Origin: Chrysophaeum taylorii
Lineage: Eukaryota > Sar > Pelagophyceae > Pelagomonadales > Pelagomonadaceae
Length of the DNA: 52,597 nt
NCBI GenBank assembly: GCA_029834535.1
Contig: JAQMWT010000313.1
Location: 1-52,597 of the forward strand
Direction of reading: 5' to 3'
Shown piece by piece: positions 33,000-43,629 of the stretch. The notes beneath the pieces were generated by a model. That model searched no databases. It was given only the letters and a program-made list of their open reading frames with translations, and was not told the DNA's origin. Numbering within the stretch: the stretch's first letter is position 1; each line of letters starts with the position of its first letter. A program made the translations under genes and the position numbers.

Positions 33000-35031
33000 A
33001 AGGTGGGGCTGTTCAAGGCGGTGCGTGGATACAGGGGCGAGGTGATCAGGAGACGATGAGTTCACGTGCACCTCGGTGGAGGAGTGCGCGCTGGAGCAGG
33101 AGAGCCACGCGCGTCGTCGACGGTGGCGAAGGACGCGACGCGATCGTCCCCCATCTCGTTTCAGGAGGTGCTCGTGGGCGGGAGGCATGTTCTTCGAGAA
33201 CGCCTGAACTTGGACGCCCTCGCGAGCTGCGCGAGCGGGAGGAAAAGCGATCTGACGGTCGAGGCGTCGACGGAATTGATGCGGCCGAGGTCGACGACGA
33301 GGTGCCACGCGTCGCGAGATTCCGGCCCTGGACGACGACCGATTTTTTGAGGAGCGACGGCGACTCGGTCAGCGCGACGGGGGGGCGACCAGAGGACTTC
33401 TCGAAATCGCTGAAGGTGCCTCGCCGGCGCGTCGCGGGCGGTCCGACTCGCGTTTTTCCGACGGCGGAAATGCTCAGTTTCGGGGCATTCTTGATGCGGC
33501 CAAGAAAGGAGGCTGCCGTGCCCCACCAGAGCTGTCCGCGGAGTTCGACGACGACGACCTGGTCCTGGTACTTCTCCAGCACGTCGGCCTCTTCCGGCGA
33601 AACTGGCATCGTCGATACGGGGGGTTGCGCGCGTCGGAGCTGCTGGTTCTTCTCGTCGCTGCCCAAGGAGGCGGAGATCAGGAACACGAACGAGGCTGCG
33701 ACCAAACCGACCAAGAGCCCCGCGTCTAAGCCGACGACGACCTGGATCGCGACGAAGGTCACGAGACTAGCCGCGTACTCGAATCGCGCCGAGTACTTCT
33801 CCCGCGCTTCTCGGAGCCACTCGCGCAATAAATCGATTCCGACGAAGGCCAACGTTGCGGCGAAGAAGTAGAGAGGCAACTTGGTGAAGATGTCGGTCGG
33901 AGCGGCGACGACCGCGAGCTCGGCGAGAACAACGCACCACCCGACCGTTTTGGACCGGATGCCTCCGCGACACCAGGATGTGGGGCGGATTCACGGAATC
34001 TTACATCTTCTTTTCGATGACAATTTTCACGTTCAGAATCCACGTCGAGCGGTTTTCCGATGTTGACCTCGACGGCCGCGACGTCAAGACCTGCGATCGA
34101 TAGATCGATTGTCAAAAAACTATGGGTTGCAAGCAACACTCTGGACGAGACGCGACGAAAACGCGACGACTAGCGTTGTTGCGATCCACGAGGAGGCGAC
34201 CCCCCTCAACGCCGAGAGCCAATAGACGCGTCGCTCGACGTACAATCTCGCCGTCTCGATGATCCCGGGCGCCGCATCCGTTAGTGCCGGGCTCATCCAG
34301 CCGTCGGCGGCCCGAGCGCCGTTGAGGGTGTAGCCGGGCGTCGCCCACACCGCTGCGTAAAACAAACAACACGAGCAGCAACAGCATGGCGAGCGGCAAC
34401 GCGGCGTCGTTCGAAGACCCGTAGTGCCGACGACTCACGAGCATTAAGACGAGCCCTCCGAGAGCGCCGGGAATCGCGAGAACAAGATTCCAGGTTGGCG
34501 TCCAGAGCTGGGACCACGTCGAAGGACCCTCGATCACGTCGGCGATGCACGTTCCCAGCCCGGCTTCTACGCAGAAGAACCCGATGAACGCGAAATACCC
34601 GCCTAGAACGGGCAACGGCAAATACGACACGACGTACGTCCGCCGCGCTCGCCCGAACGCGACGAGCGCGAGACCGAGCGTCGCCGTAAGCCACCAACGT
34701 CGTCGAAACGATGTCTGCCTCGGATCCGCCGCGCTTGCTAACTCCGCGCGCGACCGTCGACGATATTTTAGACAAAAATATCAACCCGGCGTCCTGGACC
34801 TGCCCGATGGCGAACGGGAGCCCGCTCCAGATGCAGAAACACGCCTGGCGCACCGCGCTCGACAGCACGACGAGCTTCGCAGGCCGAGCCGCAAATGGGG
34901 CAAACGCCGCCGCCGCCGAGAATATCACGCTCGCATACCCGTAAAATCACGTTGACTACCCCAAACACGATCGCTGTCCCGTGTTCTTGCGCGAGCCTCC
35001 GCATGCCCCAGAGGACCACCATGATTCTCAC
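33000..35031 (-). pseudogene. SulP anion transporter with STAS domain, frameshifted
   Basis: Conserved SulP blocks run in order on the minus strand: EHGTAIVFGVVNVI, ASVIFSAAAAFAPFAARP, LPFAIGQVQDAGLIFLSKI, STTLVAY, LGLALVAFGRARR, SYLPLPVLGGYFAFIGFF, LDVAAVEVNIGKPLDV, TVGWCVVLAELAVVAAP, YFFAATLAFVGIDLLREWL. The STAS domain follows (WHLVVDLGRINSVDASTV, GVQVQAFSKNMPPAHEHLL). Some breaks are introns: a 61-nt one at 34091-34151 rebuilds VVAFSSR-LDVAAVEV. Others are 1-2 nt frameshifts inside contiguous conserved sequence: about 34950 (after VNVI), 34680 (after LVAY), 33220 (in the STAS) and 33150. The segment that normally carries GSYIFSQT is missing. SulP proteins move sulfate or other anions. As read the gene is inactive, but assembly indels cannot be excluded. 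Confidence 0.7.
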
Positions 35032-35413
35032 TTTACATGGAAGATGCTACCCACCCTGCTTTCTGAGAAACGGGAAACTTTCCACCCTTCCTGGGAAGTT
35101 GCGACGGGTACACACACGCCAGGAGTCGCGTTGAAGAGCGCGAGGCCAAACACCTCACTCTTTGTGCAAACATCACTCCCAAAGCAACCGTCGGTGTGAC
35201 CCACGACGCAACGTAGCACTGTTGAAAACCTGCGGGACGGCCCGTTGTTAGGCTAGGCGGCAGCAAGATACGTCGTCGTCGTCGTCGTCGTCGTCAGGTC
35301 GTTGTAGTCCGTGCACTGAATAAAATACGTGTGTGGAGGCAAGCAAGCTTCGTATTCCATAATTGAATGGCAAGTCGCATATCCGACACCTTCGCCGTCG
35401 CGAGCCAGCCACC
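35032..35413. other. Intergenic
   Basis: No gene supported; a (CGT)n repeat lies at 35269-35296. Confidence 0.45.
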
Positions 35414-36958
35414 TTACATATTTTGGGGCGGGGGGGTCCGCGAGGTTGCGAGCGCGTCGAGGAGCAGGTCGAGCTTGGCTTCGACGCGATCAAGGCGATG
35501 GTCGACGTAGGCGCGAAGCTCGCGTATTTGGCCGTCGTCTTGGGGTGCTTGGGTTGTTGGAGAGGTCGGCGCCGTCTCGCGCTGCTGAAAGAACCGAGGG
35601 AAAAGAGCGTCGGCGACAAATAAGGTCTCGGCGCGAGGCGTCTTCGGAGACACAAACGGCCGGGGCTGGCCGTCGTCGGCAGCAAACTAGACGAGCGGGC
35701 GAGTAAAAAATCAGAGAGCAATCTCGCACGTACCAGGGCGAGAGGTCGGGCGTCGGACACGACGAGGCCGCGTAGCCGGCAGCGGCGTCCAGCCTACTCA
35801 CAAGTTCGTCGCGCGAGGCGCCGCACCGGAACTCACGAGGTCTGGGACTTGAGCGAGGGCGCATTGCGTGATCGCAGGCGAGTCGTAGGCAGCGACCGAC
35901 GCGGAGAAGGTGCTCGCGACAAAAACGTGACTATCCCCCCCGGCAGCGACGAGGTCGACGATCGTGCCAAAGGAGGCGTCGATCGGGGTGCGGCGATCGA
36001 CGCGCCAGCCGTCGGGCGAGGCGACGACGAGCGCGAGGGTCGGCGCGGGAGGCTCGAGCGCCTCGAGAGAGGGCTTACTGAGGAGAAACGCCGCAGGAAT
36101 TTCGCCGCCGCCAAAGCCGCTGAAGGTGACTTCGCCGACCGGCCGCCGCGCCGGACGGATGATGGGGGGATTGGACTCCCTGATCGCGTCCTCCTCGCGA
36201 GGAAAGAGGCGTAGCGGCGCATCGCAGACGACGGCAAATCCCGCGGAAAGGCCCGTCGCGCAGCGCGCCCCGGCGCAGCCGTCTATCGCGGAAACGCCGC
36301 GGCGGCGGTCCCAAACGACGGCCCCGGACCCGCCGACGATGCAGAGCTGGTCCGCCGCCCACGCGCAGCCGCGCCACCCACCGCCGGGCACCGAGGCGAC
36401 AACGCGCAGCTCATCGTCAAAAATCTCGACGAGGTCTGCGGCGCAGGCGGCGAGAAGAAACGACGCGGACCAGGCGAGGGCCACCACCGAACGTTCTCGC
36501 GGGAATGAGGCCGCGGGCCCACAGCCGCGTCCCGACGGCGGCCAGGCCTCGAAGCGCCACGCGAAGATCGCGCCGCGCGTCGCGGCAGCGAGAAGAGGCT
36601 TGGCCCACGCTACGACCGTGCCCAGCTCCGAGGACTCGCACTCGAGGCGCGCGCTGTCAAGTAGAATTCGGCGGTTACGCGACTGACTCGTTGTTGTTTC
36701 TCACAGCGTTCGGCCGGTGGTGTCGACGACGTCGATCTCGCCCGTCCGCGCGACGGCGAACGCCTGGATGTCCTCGCAGAAGCCTGACCCCGCGTTGGTG
36801 CCGCCGAGCGTCGTGACCTCGCCGAGGCTCGAACAACAAGGTGGGGGCTCCTCCGGCGCTTCGGCTCGGTGCCGCACCGTTGGAGGCGCCGACGACTCGA
36901 GCCGCTCGCGCAGCGTCGCGATGTCCTCGCCCGCGGCCAACAACTCGGTCAAGTCCAT
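35414..36958 (-). CDS. Beta-propeller-like protein with C-terminal coiled coil
   Basis: Start ATG at 36958 (MDLTELLAAGEDIATLRERL). A 51-nt intron (36654-36704) joins DTTGRTL to ARLECESSELGTVVAWAKPL. Exon 2 (36653-35837) ends at GTGAGT. A phase-compatible acceptor at 35666 leads to a last exon (35665-35414) ending in a predicted coiled coil (RELRAYVDHRLDRVEAKLDLL). Recurring short beta-strand patterns (VVALAWSASFLLAACAADLVEIFD; LCIVGGSGAVVWDRRRG; SHVFVASTFSASVAAYD) resemble WD40-type blades, though no full WD signature is present. The 171-nt second intron is the weak point. Likely a scaffold; the partner is unknown. It is divergent from UBC12, with 108 bp between the start codons. Confidence 0.55.
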
Positions 36959-37066
36959 TTTCGTTCTCGGCACTCGGACTTCAACGGACAGAAAAAGGTT
37001 GTCCTCAACGGAAGCGGTCGACTACTCGTTCGCGACCACCATCAACGTAGCAGCGGCGGTCTCGAC

Positions 37067-37768
37067 ATGATCCGGTTGAAGAAGAAGGAGGCGCCGAAAG
37101 CCGAACCGGCCTCGGTCGACGAGGGAAAGGCACCCGTCGCCGACGGCGGCCCGGAGAAAGTTAGCATCCTCGGCATCGGGGGCAAGAAGGTCAACAAGGG
37201 CGCCGCGGGCAAGAAGCGCAAGACGCCGGGCGAGATCCGTGCGTGCCGAATCTGCACCCTACGTTCGATCGACCTTTACGCGCCGCAGGCATTCAAAAAG
37301 ACATCGCCGAGCTCGACGGAGGCGACGTGCGTTGGTTTGTTTGCTCGTTTGCCCAAAATTGATGCCTCTTTCGATTCCTTCCTTTCGCAGGTCGCGACAA
37401 TCAACTTCCCCAACGCAAACGACCTCACCAAGTTCAACGTGGTGGTGACGCCCGACACGGGGTTCTGGAAGGGCGCGACCTACCGATTCACCTTCACCAT
37501 CCCGCCTATGTACCCGCACGAGCCGCCCAAGGTACACTGCGATACGCGCATCTTCCACCCCAACATCAACCTCGAGGGCAATGTCTGCCTTAACATCCTC
37601 CGCCAGGACTGGAAACCGGTCCTCGACATCAACGCTGTGATCTACGGCTTGATCTACCTTTTTTACGAACCGAACCCCGACGATCCGCTCAACAAGGAGG
37701 CTGCCCAGCTCTACCGCGACGACATTAAAATGTTCGAACGCCACGTCCAACGAACGCTCCCAAGATAA
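37067..37768 (+). CDS. UBC12: NEDD8-conjugating enzyme E2 (UBC12/UBE2M)
   Basis: Exons 37067-37238, 37289-37326 and 37391-37768 (195 aa); introns of 50 and 64 nt. Splicing yields TPGEIRIQKDIAELDGGD then VATINFPNANDLTKFNVVV, colinear with UBC12. The E2 core shows PPMYPHEPPKVHCDTRIFHP, with HPN and the catalytic Cys in NVCLNILRQDWKPVLDINAV, then YEPNPDDPLNKEAA. The N-terminus begins MIRLKKKE, the type of extension that docks the NEDD8 E1 (UBA3). It transfers NEDD8 to cullins, activating SCF-type ubiquitin ligases. Length is typical. The ATG is chosen because it starts the conserved extension; upstream codons in frame belong to the 5' region shared with the divergent gene. Confidence 0.95.
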   Translation: MIRLKKKEAPKAEPASVDEGKAPVADGGPEKVSILGIGGKKVNKGAAGKKRKTPGEIRACRICTLRSIDLYAPQAFKKTSPSSTEATCVGLFARLPKIDASFDSFLSQVATINFPNANDLTKFNVVVTPDTGFWKGATYRFTFTIPPMYPHEPPKVHCDTRIFHPNINLEGNVCLNILRQDWKPVLDINAVIYGLIYLFYEPNPDDPLNKEAAQLYRDDIKMFERHVQRTLPR

Positions 37769-37949
37769 ACGTCCATCAACGAGCTACGCTGGGCGAAAGC
37801 ACCCGTGATGACGATACACCCCCATCCCCCCTTGCGTTGCGCCCGCCTGCCACCGCGACCCGCCTCTCGTCCGTTTGTCGGTCGGCTTGCGCCACCTTGA
37901 TGCCACCGCGCGTCAAAACAGGATTCCGCTGAACAACAACTTCCCCTTT

Positions 37950-37984
<35 letters not shown>

Positions 37985-38235
37985 GGTGAGGCCTTCTCGC
38001 AACCTCACTCGCTTAATTGGCGCGGAGCCTGCCGGTCGTCTTGTCCGTCGGAATTATATATCCGTTTTCGTGCGCGCGGGGTACCGTTCTTCACTCGTCC
38101 ACCTTATTCTCTTCGCATCGCCGATGATGCTTGTTTTTCCCTTTCTCGAGGACTGTAAGAGGGAGCAGCAACTAATAATCTCGAAGGGACAACCACAATC
38201 ATCATGTACGGCGGCGTGTTGCTCTGCGTCATAAA
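37769..38235. other. Intergenic
   Basis: Between convergent gene ends; a (GTC)n repeat lies at 37949-37983. No gene. Confidence 0.5.
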
Positions 38236-39360
38236 TTAAGTCGTGGGCCTGATGCGACGCGCGAGGGAGGAGATGGTGCGGTTTGCTTCCGCGAGCGCGC
38301 CGCCGAGGTAGATGTTGTCGATGTCGCGTATGATGTCGACGCGATCCGCGCGGCCGCCACACGCCGAGGTAACGTGGACCTGGCTCGTGCAGGCGTCGGC
38401 CCCAGTCGCGCGGGACGCGAGGCTCTGGCGGCGCTTGGGTTTGGGCCGAGTGTCGGGGTCGCACTGGGCGACAAAGTCGCGCTTGAGCGCGTCGCCGCCG
38501 CGGAGGCCGAGGGCCGGGGCGAAGAGCGAGTCGAAGGCTACGTCGTAGCCCGCGAGCTTGATGTCGTCGAGGAGCACCGAGACGCAGGAGACGTTGGGGC
38601 TCGATCGGGTGTTGGTCGCGGCGCAATCCCGAGCACTGGAAACGACGTACGGCACGTCGCGGTGCAGCGCCCGGAGGGTCTCGAGGAGGAGGCCGCGCCT
38701 CGTCGGGAGGCGAGCGATCGCGTCGCCGTAGGTCTCGTTTGGCCAGGGTACCGACGCGGAAAGGCTGTCGGCACAACGGCCGTCGTCGAGGAGGGCCCGA
38801 AGACTCACGTAGGCTGCCGCGGCGGCCTGGCAGTTTTCGTCGATGCGTCCTTTAGTCGTCGTCGCCGAGGTTGCCGGAAGGAGGTTGCGACGCTTTGACG
38901 AGGCCATCGCGTCCCGAATGACGAGGTAGTGCGGAACCAGGTCCTCGAAAGGAATCTGCAGCCACTTCTCCGACTTGCGGCCGTGGTACAGGTAGCCGCT
39001 GTCGACGATGGCGAAAGGATCGCGGACCATGTTAACCTGGAGAGCGTGGGCCGAGAAGCCGCCGCTCGCGTGGATGCTCGCCACGCTCGACCGGACCCCG
39101 TGTTTGGAAAGGACCCGAGCCAGGCACATCCCCAAAAAGCTCCCCGTCTTGTGGTTGGCGGTCACGAGGCGCGGCTTGACTTCCATCATCCGCAGTTTGG
39201 CGTCGGCGAGGTGGAGTTTTCCGAGCATCGTCGCGACCGACGGCTCGCGCACGACGCTGCAGTTTCCCAGCAGACGCCCCTGTTCTGTGGGGTGGTACCG
39301 AAGCTGCGCCCTGGCCACCGCGACCCATGATGATGCCCACCACCACCACCACCATGTCAT
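38236..39360 (-). CDS. P-loop sulfotransferase-like protein, secretory pathway
   Basis: Intronless, 374 aa. The N-terminus (MT, six Trp, ASSWVAVARAQ) is a hydrophobic leader whose Trp run comes from a (CCA)n repeat, so it acts as signal peptide or anchor. VTANHKTGSFLGMCL fits the 5'-phosphosulfate-binding loop (HKTGT type) of PAPS-dependent sulfotransferases. VNMVRDPFAIVDSGYLYH fits the 3'-phosphate-binding RDP...SGY block. The C-terminal half (LPTRRGLLLETLRAL, GGDALKRDFVAQCDP) is lineage-specific. Probable role: O-sulfation of a glycan or secreted protein in the Golgi, complementary to the sulfatase at 13.6-15.2 kb. The acceptor is unknown. Only 62 bp separate its ATG from the divergent monooxygenase. 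Confidence 0.78.
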   Translation of the reverse strand: MTWWWWWWASSWVAVARAQLRYHPTEQGRLLGNCSVVREPSVATMLGKLHLADAKLRMMEVKPRLVTANHKTGSFLGMCLARVLSKHGVRSSVASIHASGGFSAHALQVNMVRDPFAIVDSGYLYHGRKSEKWLQIPFEDLVPHYLVIRDAMASSKRRNLLPATSATTTKGRIDENCQAAAAAYVSLRALLDDGRCADSLSASVPWPNETYGDAIARLPTRRGLLLETLRALHRDVPYVVSSARDCAATNTRSSPNVSCVSVLLDDIKLAGYDVAFDSLFAPALGLRGGDALKRDFVAQCDPDTRPKPKRRQSLASRATGADACTSQVHVTSACGGRADRVDIIRDIDNIYLGGALAEANRTISSLARRIRPTT

Positions 39361-39422
39361 GACGACGATTATGCACCGACTTGTGGAATTAGTCGTTAAA
39401 GTGACTAAGAGACGACGACGAT
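39361..39422. promoter_or_regulatory. 62-bp divergent promoter region
   Basis: The whole interval between the ATG of the sulfotransferase (minus) and that of the monooxygenase (plus); both promoters must lie here or inside the neighbouring coding sequence. No specific element recognised. Confidence 0.5.
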
Positions 39423-41303
39423 ATGCTGCGTCGATGGCTCTCCTCCCAAGACGTGGTCGTGTGCGGGGGCGGGCCTGCGGGGCTGACGGTCGCGGCGCTC
39501 CTCGGGCGGTGGGGCGTCAAGTGCACGGTGGTCGAGCCGCTCGTCGCGCCGAGCGCACACCCGCGCGCGCACGTTTTGGGGGCGCGGACGATGGAGATCC
39601 TGCGCGAGGTCGGGGTCGAGGCGTCGATCCTCAAGGAGGCCCCGGAACTAGATTTGTGGCGGCGGTTCCGGTACTGCGACGCCGTCGACGGCGAAGACCT
39701 CGGCGTCGCGGACCACGGAACGAGCTCGGGGTTGCGAAATCTTCGAGAGACGAGCGCGAGCGGCGTCGCGCACGTCTCGCAGCCAAAGGTCGAGGCTGCT
39801 CTCAGGGACAGGATCGCGTCGTACCCCTCGGTCACAGCGCTCTACGGGCGGCGCGCGACGCGCGTCCGCGAAGACGGCGCCGTCGAGCTCGACGACGGCT
39901 CGGAACTCTCCGGTCGATTCGTCGTCGGGGCCGACGGGCCGCGCGGCGTCGTGCGCGGCGTCGTGGCGCGCGACGACGTCGCCGACGCGGACCTCGAGGA
40001 CACCCTGGGCGTGTCGCTGCGGGCCTCGGCGCCGCCGCTCCAACACTTTGTGTCGATTCACTTCGAGAGCCCCGAGCTTGGCGCGCGGCTCGCCGCGCGA
40101 CCGGCGATGCTGTACTTTGTCTTCAACCCGCACACGGCCAGCGTCGTCGTAGCCCACGACCTCGTTCGGGGGGTGTTTAACCTCCAGGCCCCCGTATTCC
40201 CCCCCCTCGACGCGCCCCTCGGCGACCTCCTCGCGCCCTCGTCCGTCGACGCCGCCGTCCGCGTTTGCCTCCGCCGACTGCCCTCCGACCTCCGCGTGCA
40301 CGCGCCCAAACTCTGGGGCATGCGGGCGCGCCTCGAGCCAACCTTTTCGCGCGGCAACAAGGTGTTCCTCGTGGGCGACGCCGCCCACGAGCTCCCGCCG
40401 TCGGGCGGCTTTGGCCTCAACTGCGCCATCCAGGACGCGCACAACCTCTCCTGGAAGCTCCGGCGCGAAGACTGGCTCGAGACCTACGATGTCGAACGAC
40501 GACCCGCGACGGCCGCGGCCCTCGCGGTCGCCGTCGACAACTGGCGCCGCGGCCTCCTCGCGCCGCAGGCGCTCGGCGCGCCGCCAGCAGCTCTCGACGT
40601 CGCGCGAAATACCGTCGCGATCGCCTCGCTCTTCGGGGAACGCGCCCGGAAAACCACCCGCGCCGCCGTGCGCGCGGCCACCGGGCTCGGCTTTCGAGCC
40701 GCTTTTTCCAGCCCCCGAACCTCCTCCCTACGCGATCTCCTCCGCGCCAGGCGCGACCTCCCGCTCTTCTTCCCGCGCGTCGACCTTGGCACTCGCTACG
40801 ACGGCGCCTCGCCCCTCCGAGCGGCGCGCGACGCCCTCCGCAACGCGAGGCACCACCTCGGCGCCGAGCCTTACGCCCCCGTCTTCCACCCCGGCCATCG
40901 CCTCCCCCACTTTTGGCTCCGTCGCGATCCTCCAACCGCGTCCCTCGACGCCGTCGCGGACGTCGCGAAACAAAGACCAAACTTTTCCCTCCTCGTCCTC
41001 GGTGACGCCGACTCGGACTCTTTGCTCGACATCTTCGCCGATGCGGCAGCTCGCCTCCGCCCCCAAGCCGTCGACGTCCTCGACGCGCGCCCCGCTGACC
41101 CCGCCGCGCTCAAAGATTCCCTTCATGGGGTCACACCCCCGGTCGCCGTCCTCGTACGACCCGACGGCATAGTCGCCCACGTCTGGGATGTGCCGCCACC
41201 ATCATCCATGGGAATCGACCTCCGCTCCACGATCTCGCCCGCGCGACCACCACCTCGCACCTCAGGACGAGAGTCGATGAAAATCAATCAATCCATGATT
41301 TGA
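39423..41303 (+). CDS. Class A FAD-dependent aromatic monooxygenase
   Basis: Intronless, 626 aa. MLRRWLSSQ could be a mitochondrial or plastid-type presequence, or part of the first strand. The dinucleotide fold VVVCGGGPAGLTVAALLGRWG binds FAD. GADGPRGVVR is the DG motif that contacts FAD and NAD(P)H. VFLVGDAAHELPPSGGFGLN is the GD motif, with an extended helix CAIQDAHNLSWKL. The C-terminal part (about residues 480-610; LLVLGDADSDS, PVAVLVRPDGIVAHVW) has the thioredoxin-like shape of phenol-hydroxylase-type enzymes. Members hydroxylate phenols, 3-HPP-like acids or polyketide rings using NAD(P)H and O2; the substrate cannot be told. It is the last GC-rich host gene before the transposon-rich right end. 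Confidence 0.9.
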   Translation: MLRRWLSSQDVVVCGGGPAGLTVAALLGRWGVKCTVVEPLVAPSAHPRAHVLGARTMEILREVGVEASILKEAPELDLWRRFRYCDAVDGEDLGVADHGTSSGLRNLRETSASGVAHVSQPKVEAALRDRIASYPSVTALYGRRATRVREDGAVELDDGSELSGRFVVGADGPRGVVRGVVARDDVADADLEDTLGVSLRASAPPLQHFVSIHFESPELGARLAARPAMLYFVFNPHTASVVVAHDLVRGVFNLQAPVFPPLDAPLGDLLAPSSVDAAVRVCLRRLPSDLRVHAPKLWGMRARLEPTFSRGNKVFLVGDAAHELPPSGGFGLNCAIQDAHNLSWKLRREDWLETYDVERRPATAAALAVAVDNWRRGLLAPQALGAPPAALDVARNTVAIASLFGERARKTTRAAVRAATGLGFRAAFSSPRTSSLRDLLRARRDLPLFFPRVDLGTRYDGASPLRAARDALRNARHHLGAEPYAPVFHPGHRLPHFWLRRDPPTASLDAVADVAKQRPNFSLLVLGDADSDSLLDIFADAAARLRPQAVDVLDARPADPAALKDSLHGVTPPVAVLVRPDGIVAHVWDVPPPSSMGIDLRSTISPARPPPRTSGRESMKINQSMI

Positions 41304-41765
41304 GCAAGTCAATCCATGATTTGAGCAAAAGTAATAATTGTGTCTGCGAAAGGGAAACGGTTGTTACTGCGCATTCGCGCGAAGAAAGGGCGCGAAAATC
41401 TTTTTCCTTTTTCATTTTATTGTATCTTTTTCCAAAGTTCGTACCAACGGACCGCAATATAGGAAATGGGATACCTACAACCGTTTTGAATAGACCAAGC
41501 CTGAAACGACGGAAAGCGTAGGGCGTCAGCACGGACACATTAGCGCTCGCTCGCCGTAAAGAGATGCTAGACTTGGGCGTCGACTGCGTCGATAAGTTGG
41601 TCAACGAGGTCAGGTCGCTTCGAATAAAAAGTGGCGTGAAAATATTCACAGGTCGCTTCGAACGAACTGTGGCGCGAACATATTCGTAAGGAGGACCAGA
41701 TCAACGGAAATCCAAAGAATGTGGCCACCTTCAGATTAAGTGCCAGACGCATAGTAAAAAGCATC
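41304..41765. other. Composition boundary, non-coding
   Basis: Base composition turns AT-rich here. A 21-bp tandem duplication around TCAATCCATGATTTGAGCAA (41287-41328) overlaps the monooxygenase stop, and AGGTCGCTTCGAA is repeated at about 41608 and 41650. No gene supported. Confidence 0.5.
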
Positions 41766-42059
41766 ATGTCCACAAAGCCAACTGCGCACGACGACAATGC
41801 TACGATCGCTGAAATGGAGGCACTGAAGAAAATGATGACCCACTTCGAACAGGTCACGAGACCCGCAGAGCCAGTCACGGGCGTGCCCAACACGGCCAGC
41901 GCCGAGATCGGGTGGATGCTGCTGACGGCAAGAAAAAGAACTCCCGGGTTTCGTCAATGGTGTAAGAGAGATCGCAAGTATTGTGATGTGACGCGCTATG
42001 CTGACGAATCGTGGCGCTTCGGCCGCAATCCATTTGCTGCAAAGCACGCGCTCGCTTGA
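41766..42059 (+). CDS. Small hypothetical protein
   Basis: 97 aa from an ATG at 41766 (MSTKPTAHDDNATIAEMEAL), helical N-terminal half, basic Trp-containing C-terminal half (GFRQWCKRDRKYC). No family recognised. The opposite strand is open over the same stretch, so coding status is doubtful. It could be a fragment of a mobile element. Confidence 0.25.
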   Translation: MSTKPTAHDDNATIAEMEALKKMMTHFEQVTRPAEPVTGVPNTASAEIGWMLLTARKRTPGFRQWCKRDRKYCDVTRYADESWRFGRNPFAAKHALA

Positions 42060-43033
42060 AGCTGGGTGATATGATCTATTCCACCGCATACATAAGACCA
42101 ACGACTTTTCTTCCTACTGTAGAATAATCTGAGACCTAGAATGGCGCTTTCTATGTCTTTACGGTGTGGCATCAAGAGGTAATTCGTGCGTGCTTTGTGC
42201 AGAGAAATCTGCTGCCTCTTACCCTTATCTGTCCGTTGAGAAAGTGATCTCTTCCTTACCCTTCTTCTTCCTTTCTACGCAGTCAATTAGTCCTCTGATT
42301 TGTGCTCAAGCTCATCATCATGGTCTAGCGCGTCCCGAGGTATGTAGCACTATATACTTAACCTTTCTCGTGTAGTTCTAGATACCGCCTGTCGTGTTCT
42401 GAGGATATAGAGAACCTACCTTTCATTCCCCGAATTAAAAACTTCCAGACGCTCATGATGAGACGGGATGGTTTCCCAGGTGACTTACCACTGCAAGCTA
42501 AATGCTCTGCAGGTTATGGGCCCAAGCGGGTCCCTGAGAAACCATGTGTAACGCGCGCACGTAACCTATGGGTTTTGGACTGTTGCCGCGCCAGTCCAGC
42601 CTCGCCACGCAAACACGCTTGTTTATACAACGCCATTACCATTGGGCTGTATATAGCATATTTTGCACACGCGATCGTGTAACCTTGTGTGCACCTGTTC
42701 ATAGTATCGTGCTGTCATGTTAATGTTGATGTGAGTGTAAGTTGGCTAACCTGTACTCTTGCACACATGTTGTGGAATATTTTTTGGGTACGTCCACTCG
42801 TACATTCCATGACAATGCACTTACCAAGCTCCTTGAGAGCACCAAAATAACCAGCTGCCATGACCCACTACGCTTAGCGGCACTACTCTGGACTCACAGC
42901 TTGCACAGTTGTCAAATAGACATTTTCCATCGATAACGTATGAGTGTACATAGACACCGATACACAGACCCCCTTAGAATGTCTAGACAGTGTCAACTGC
43001 GTGACTGAACCCACTCGTTCCCCGTCAACTGCT
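42060..43033. other. Leader / possible left LTR of the outer retroelement
   Basis: No gene. TATA-like TGTATATAGCATAT at about 42648 and CTATATACTT at about 42350 could belong to a promoter or LTR of the element whose gag starts at 43034. The right-hand LTR would lie beyond this window, so the boundary cannot be set. Confidence 0.35.
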
Positions 43034-43629
43034 ATGGCAGAACACGCAGCACGAGCCGCACCCAAGGCGATCACAGGTGCGGACATACTGAAGCTCGAAG
43101 CTCCTGTAGTTGAGTTTCTCAACGAAGGAAATCGATTTCAGCTTCAAACCCGCAAGGTATCCTTGCACATCGAACATATCAAACAATTATTACGGTCCAG
43201 TCACGCCGATGCCTTCCTCGAGTACGACTCGCACGAAGCATACACACTCGGTCATGCAAGGACTACGAGATCCTCCGGAATCAAATTCTCGATCGCGTTT
43301 TCGTGGAATGGAAGACCGATAGGGCTACTGATCTCCATTTAGCTGTTGATGAATTGCCCCCTGAGTATGAGGAATGGCACTTCACCAATGAAGCTTTCCC
43401 CAACTTAACTGACGCAGAAGTAGCTCAGCTAGCTACTTTCTGTTATAACAATGAAGTCAAGGCATTACGCCCTGAAATCAATGTTCGTTTCTTAGAAGAG
43501 GAACGAATCTTAAATCGCGCGCACCCGAAAGCATTAGCTTTTGACACCCGCGTTCGTGCCCCTGTTACCATGTTCTCGCTAACTGCTGCTGATTGGCACA
43601 CTTATCAGAACACGTATGCTACATTCTTG

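Noticed and set aside
32939..33871. 310-codon plus frame
   Set aside because: Antisense to recognisable SulP-STAS sequence; composition is low in aromatic residues and shows no motif.
39008..40180. 390-codon plus frame overlapping the monooxygenase
   Set aside because: Arg/Ala-rich shadow frame; the monooxygenase frame carries all FAD motifs.
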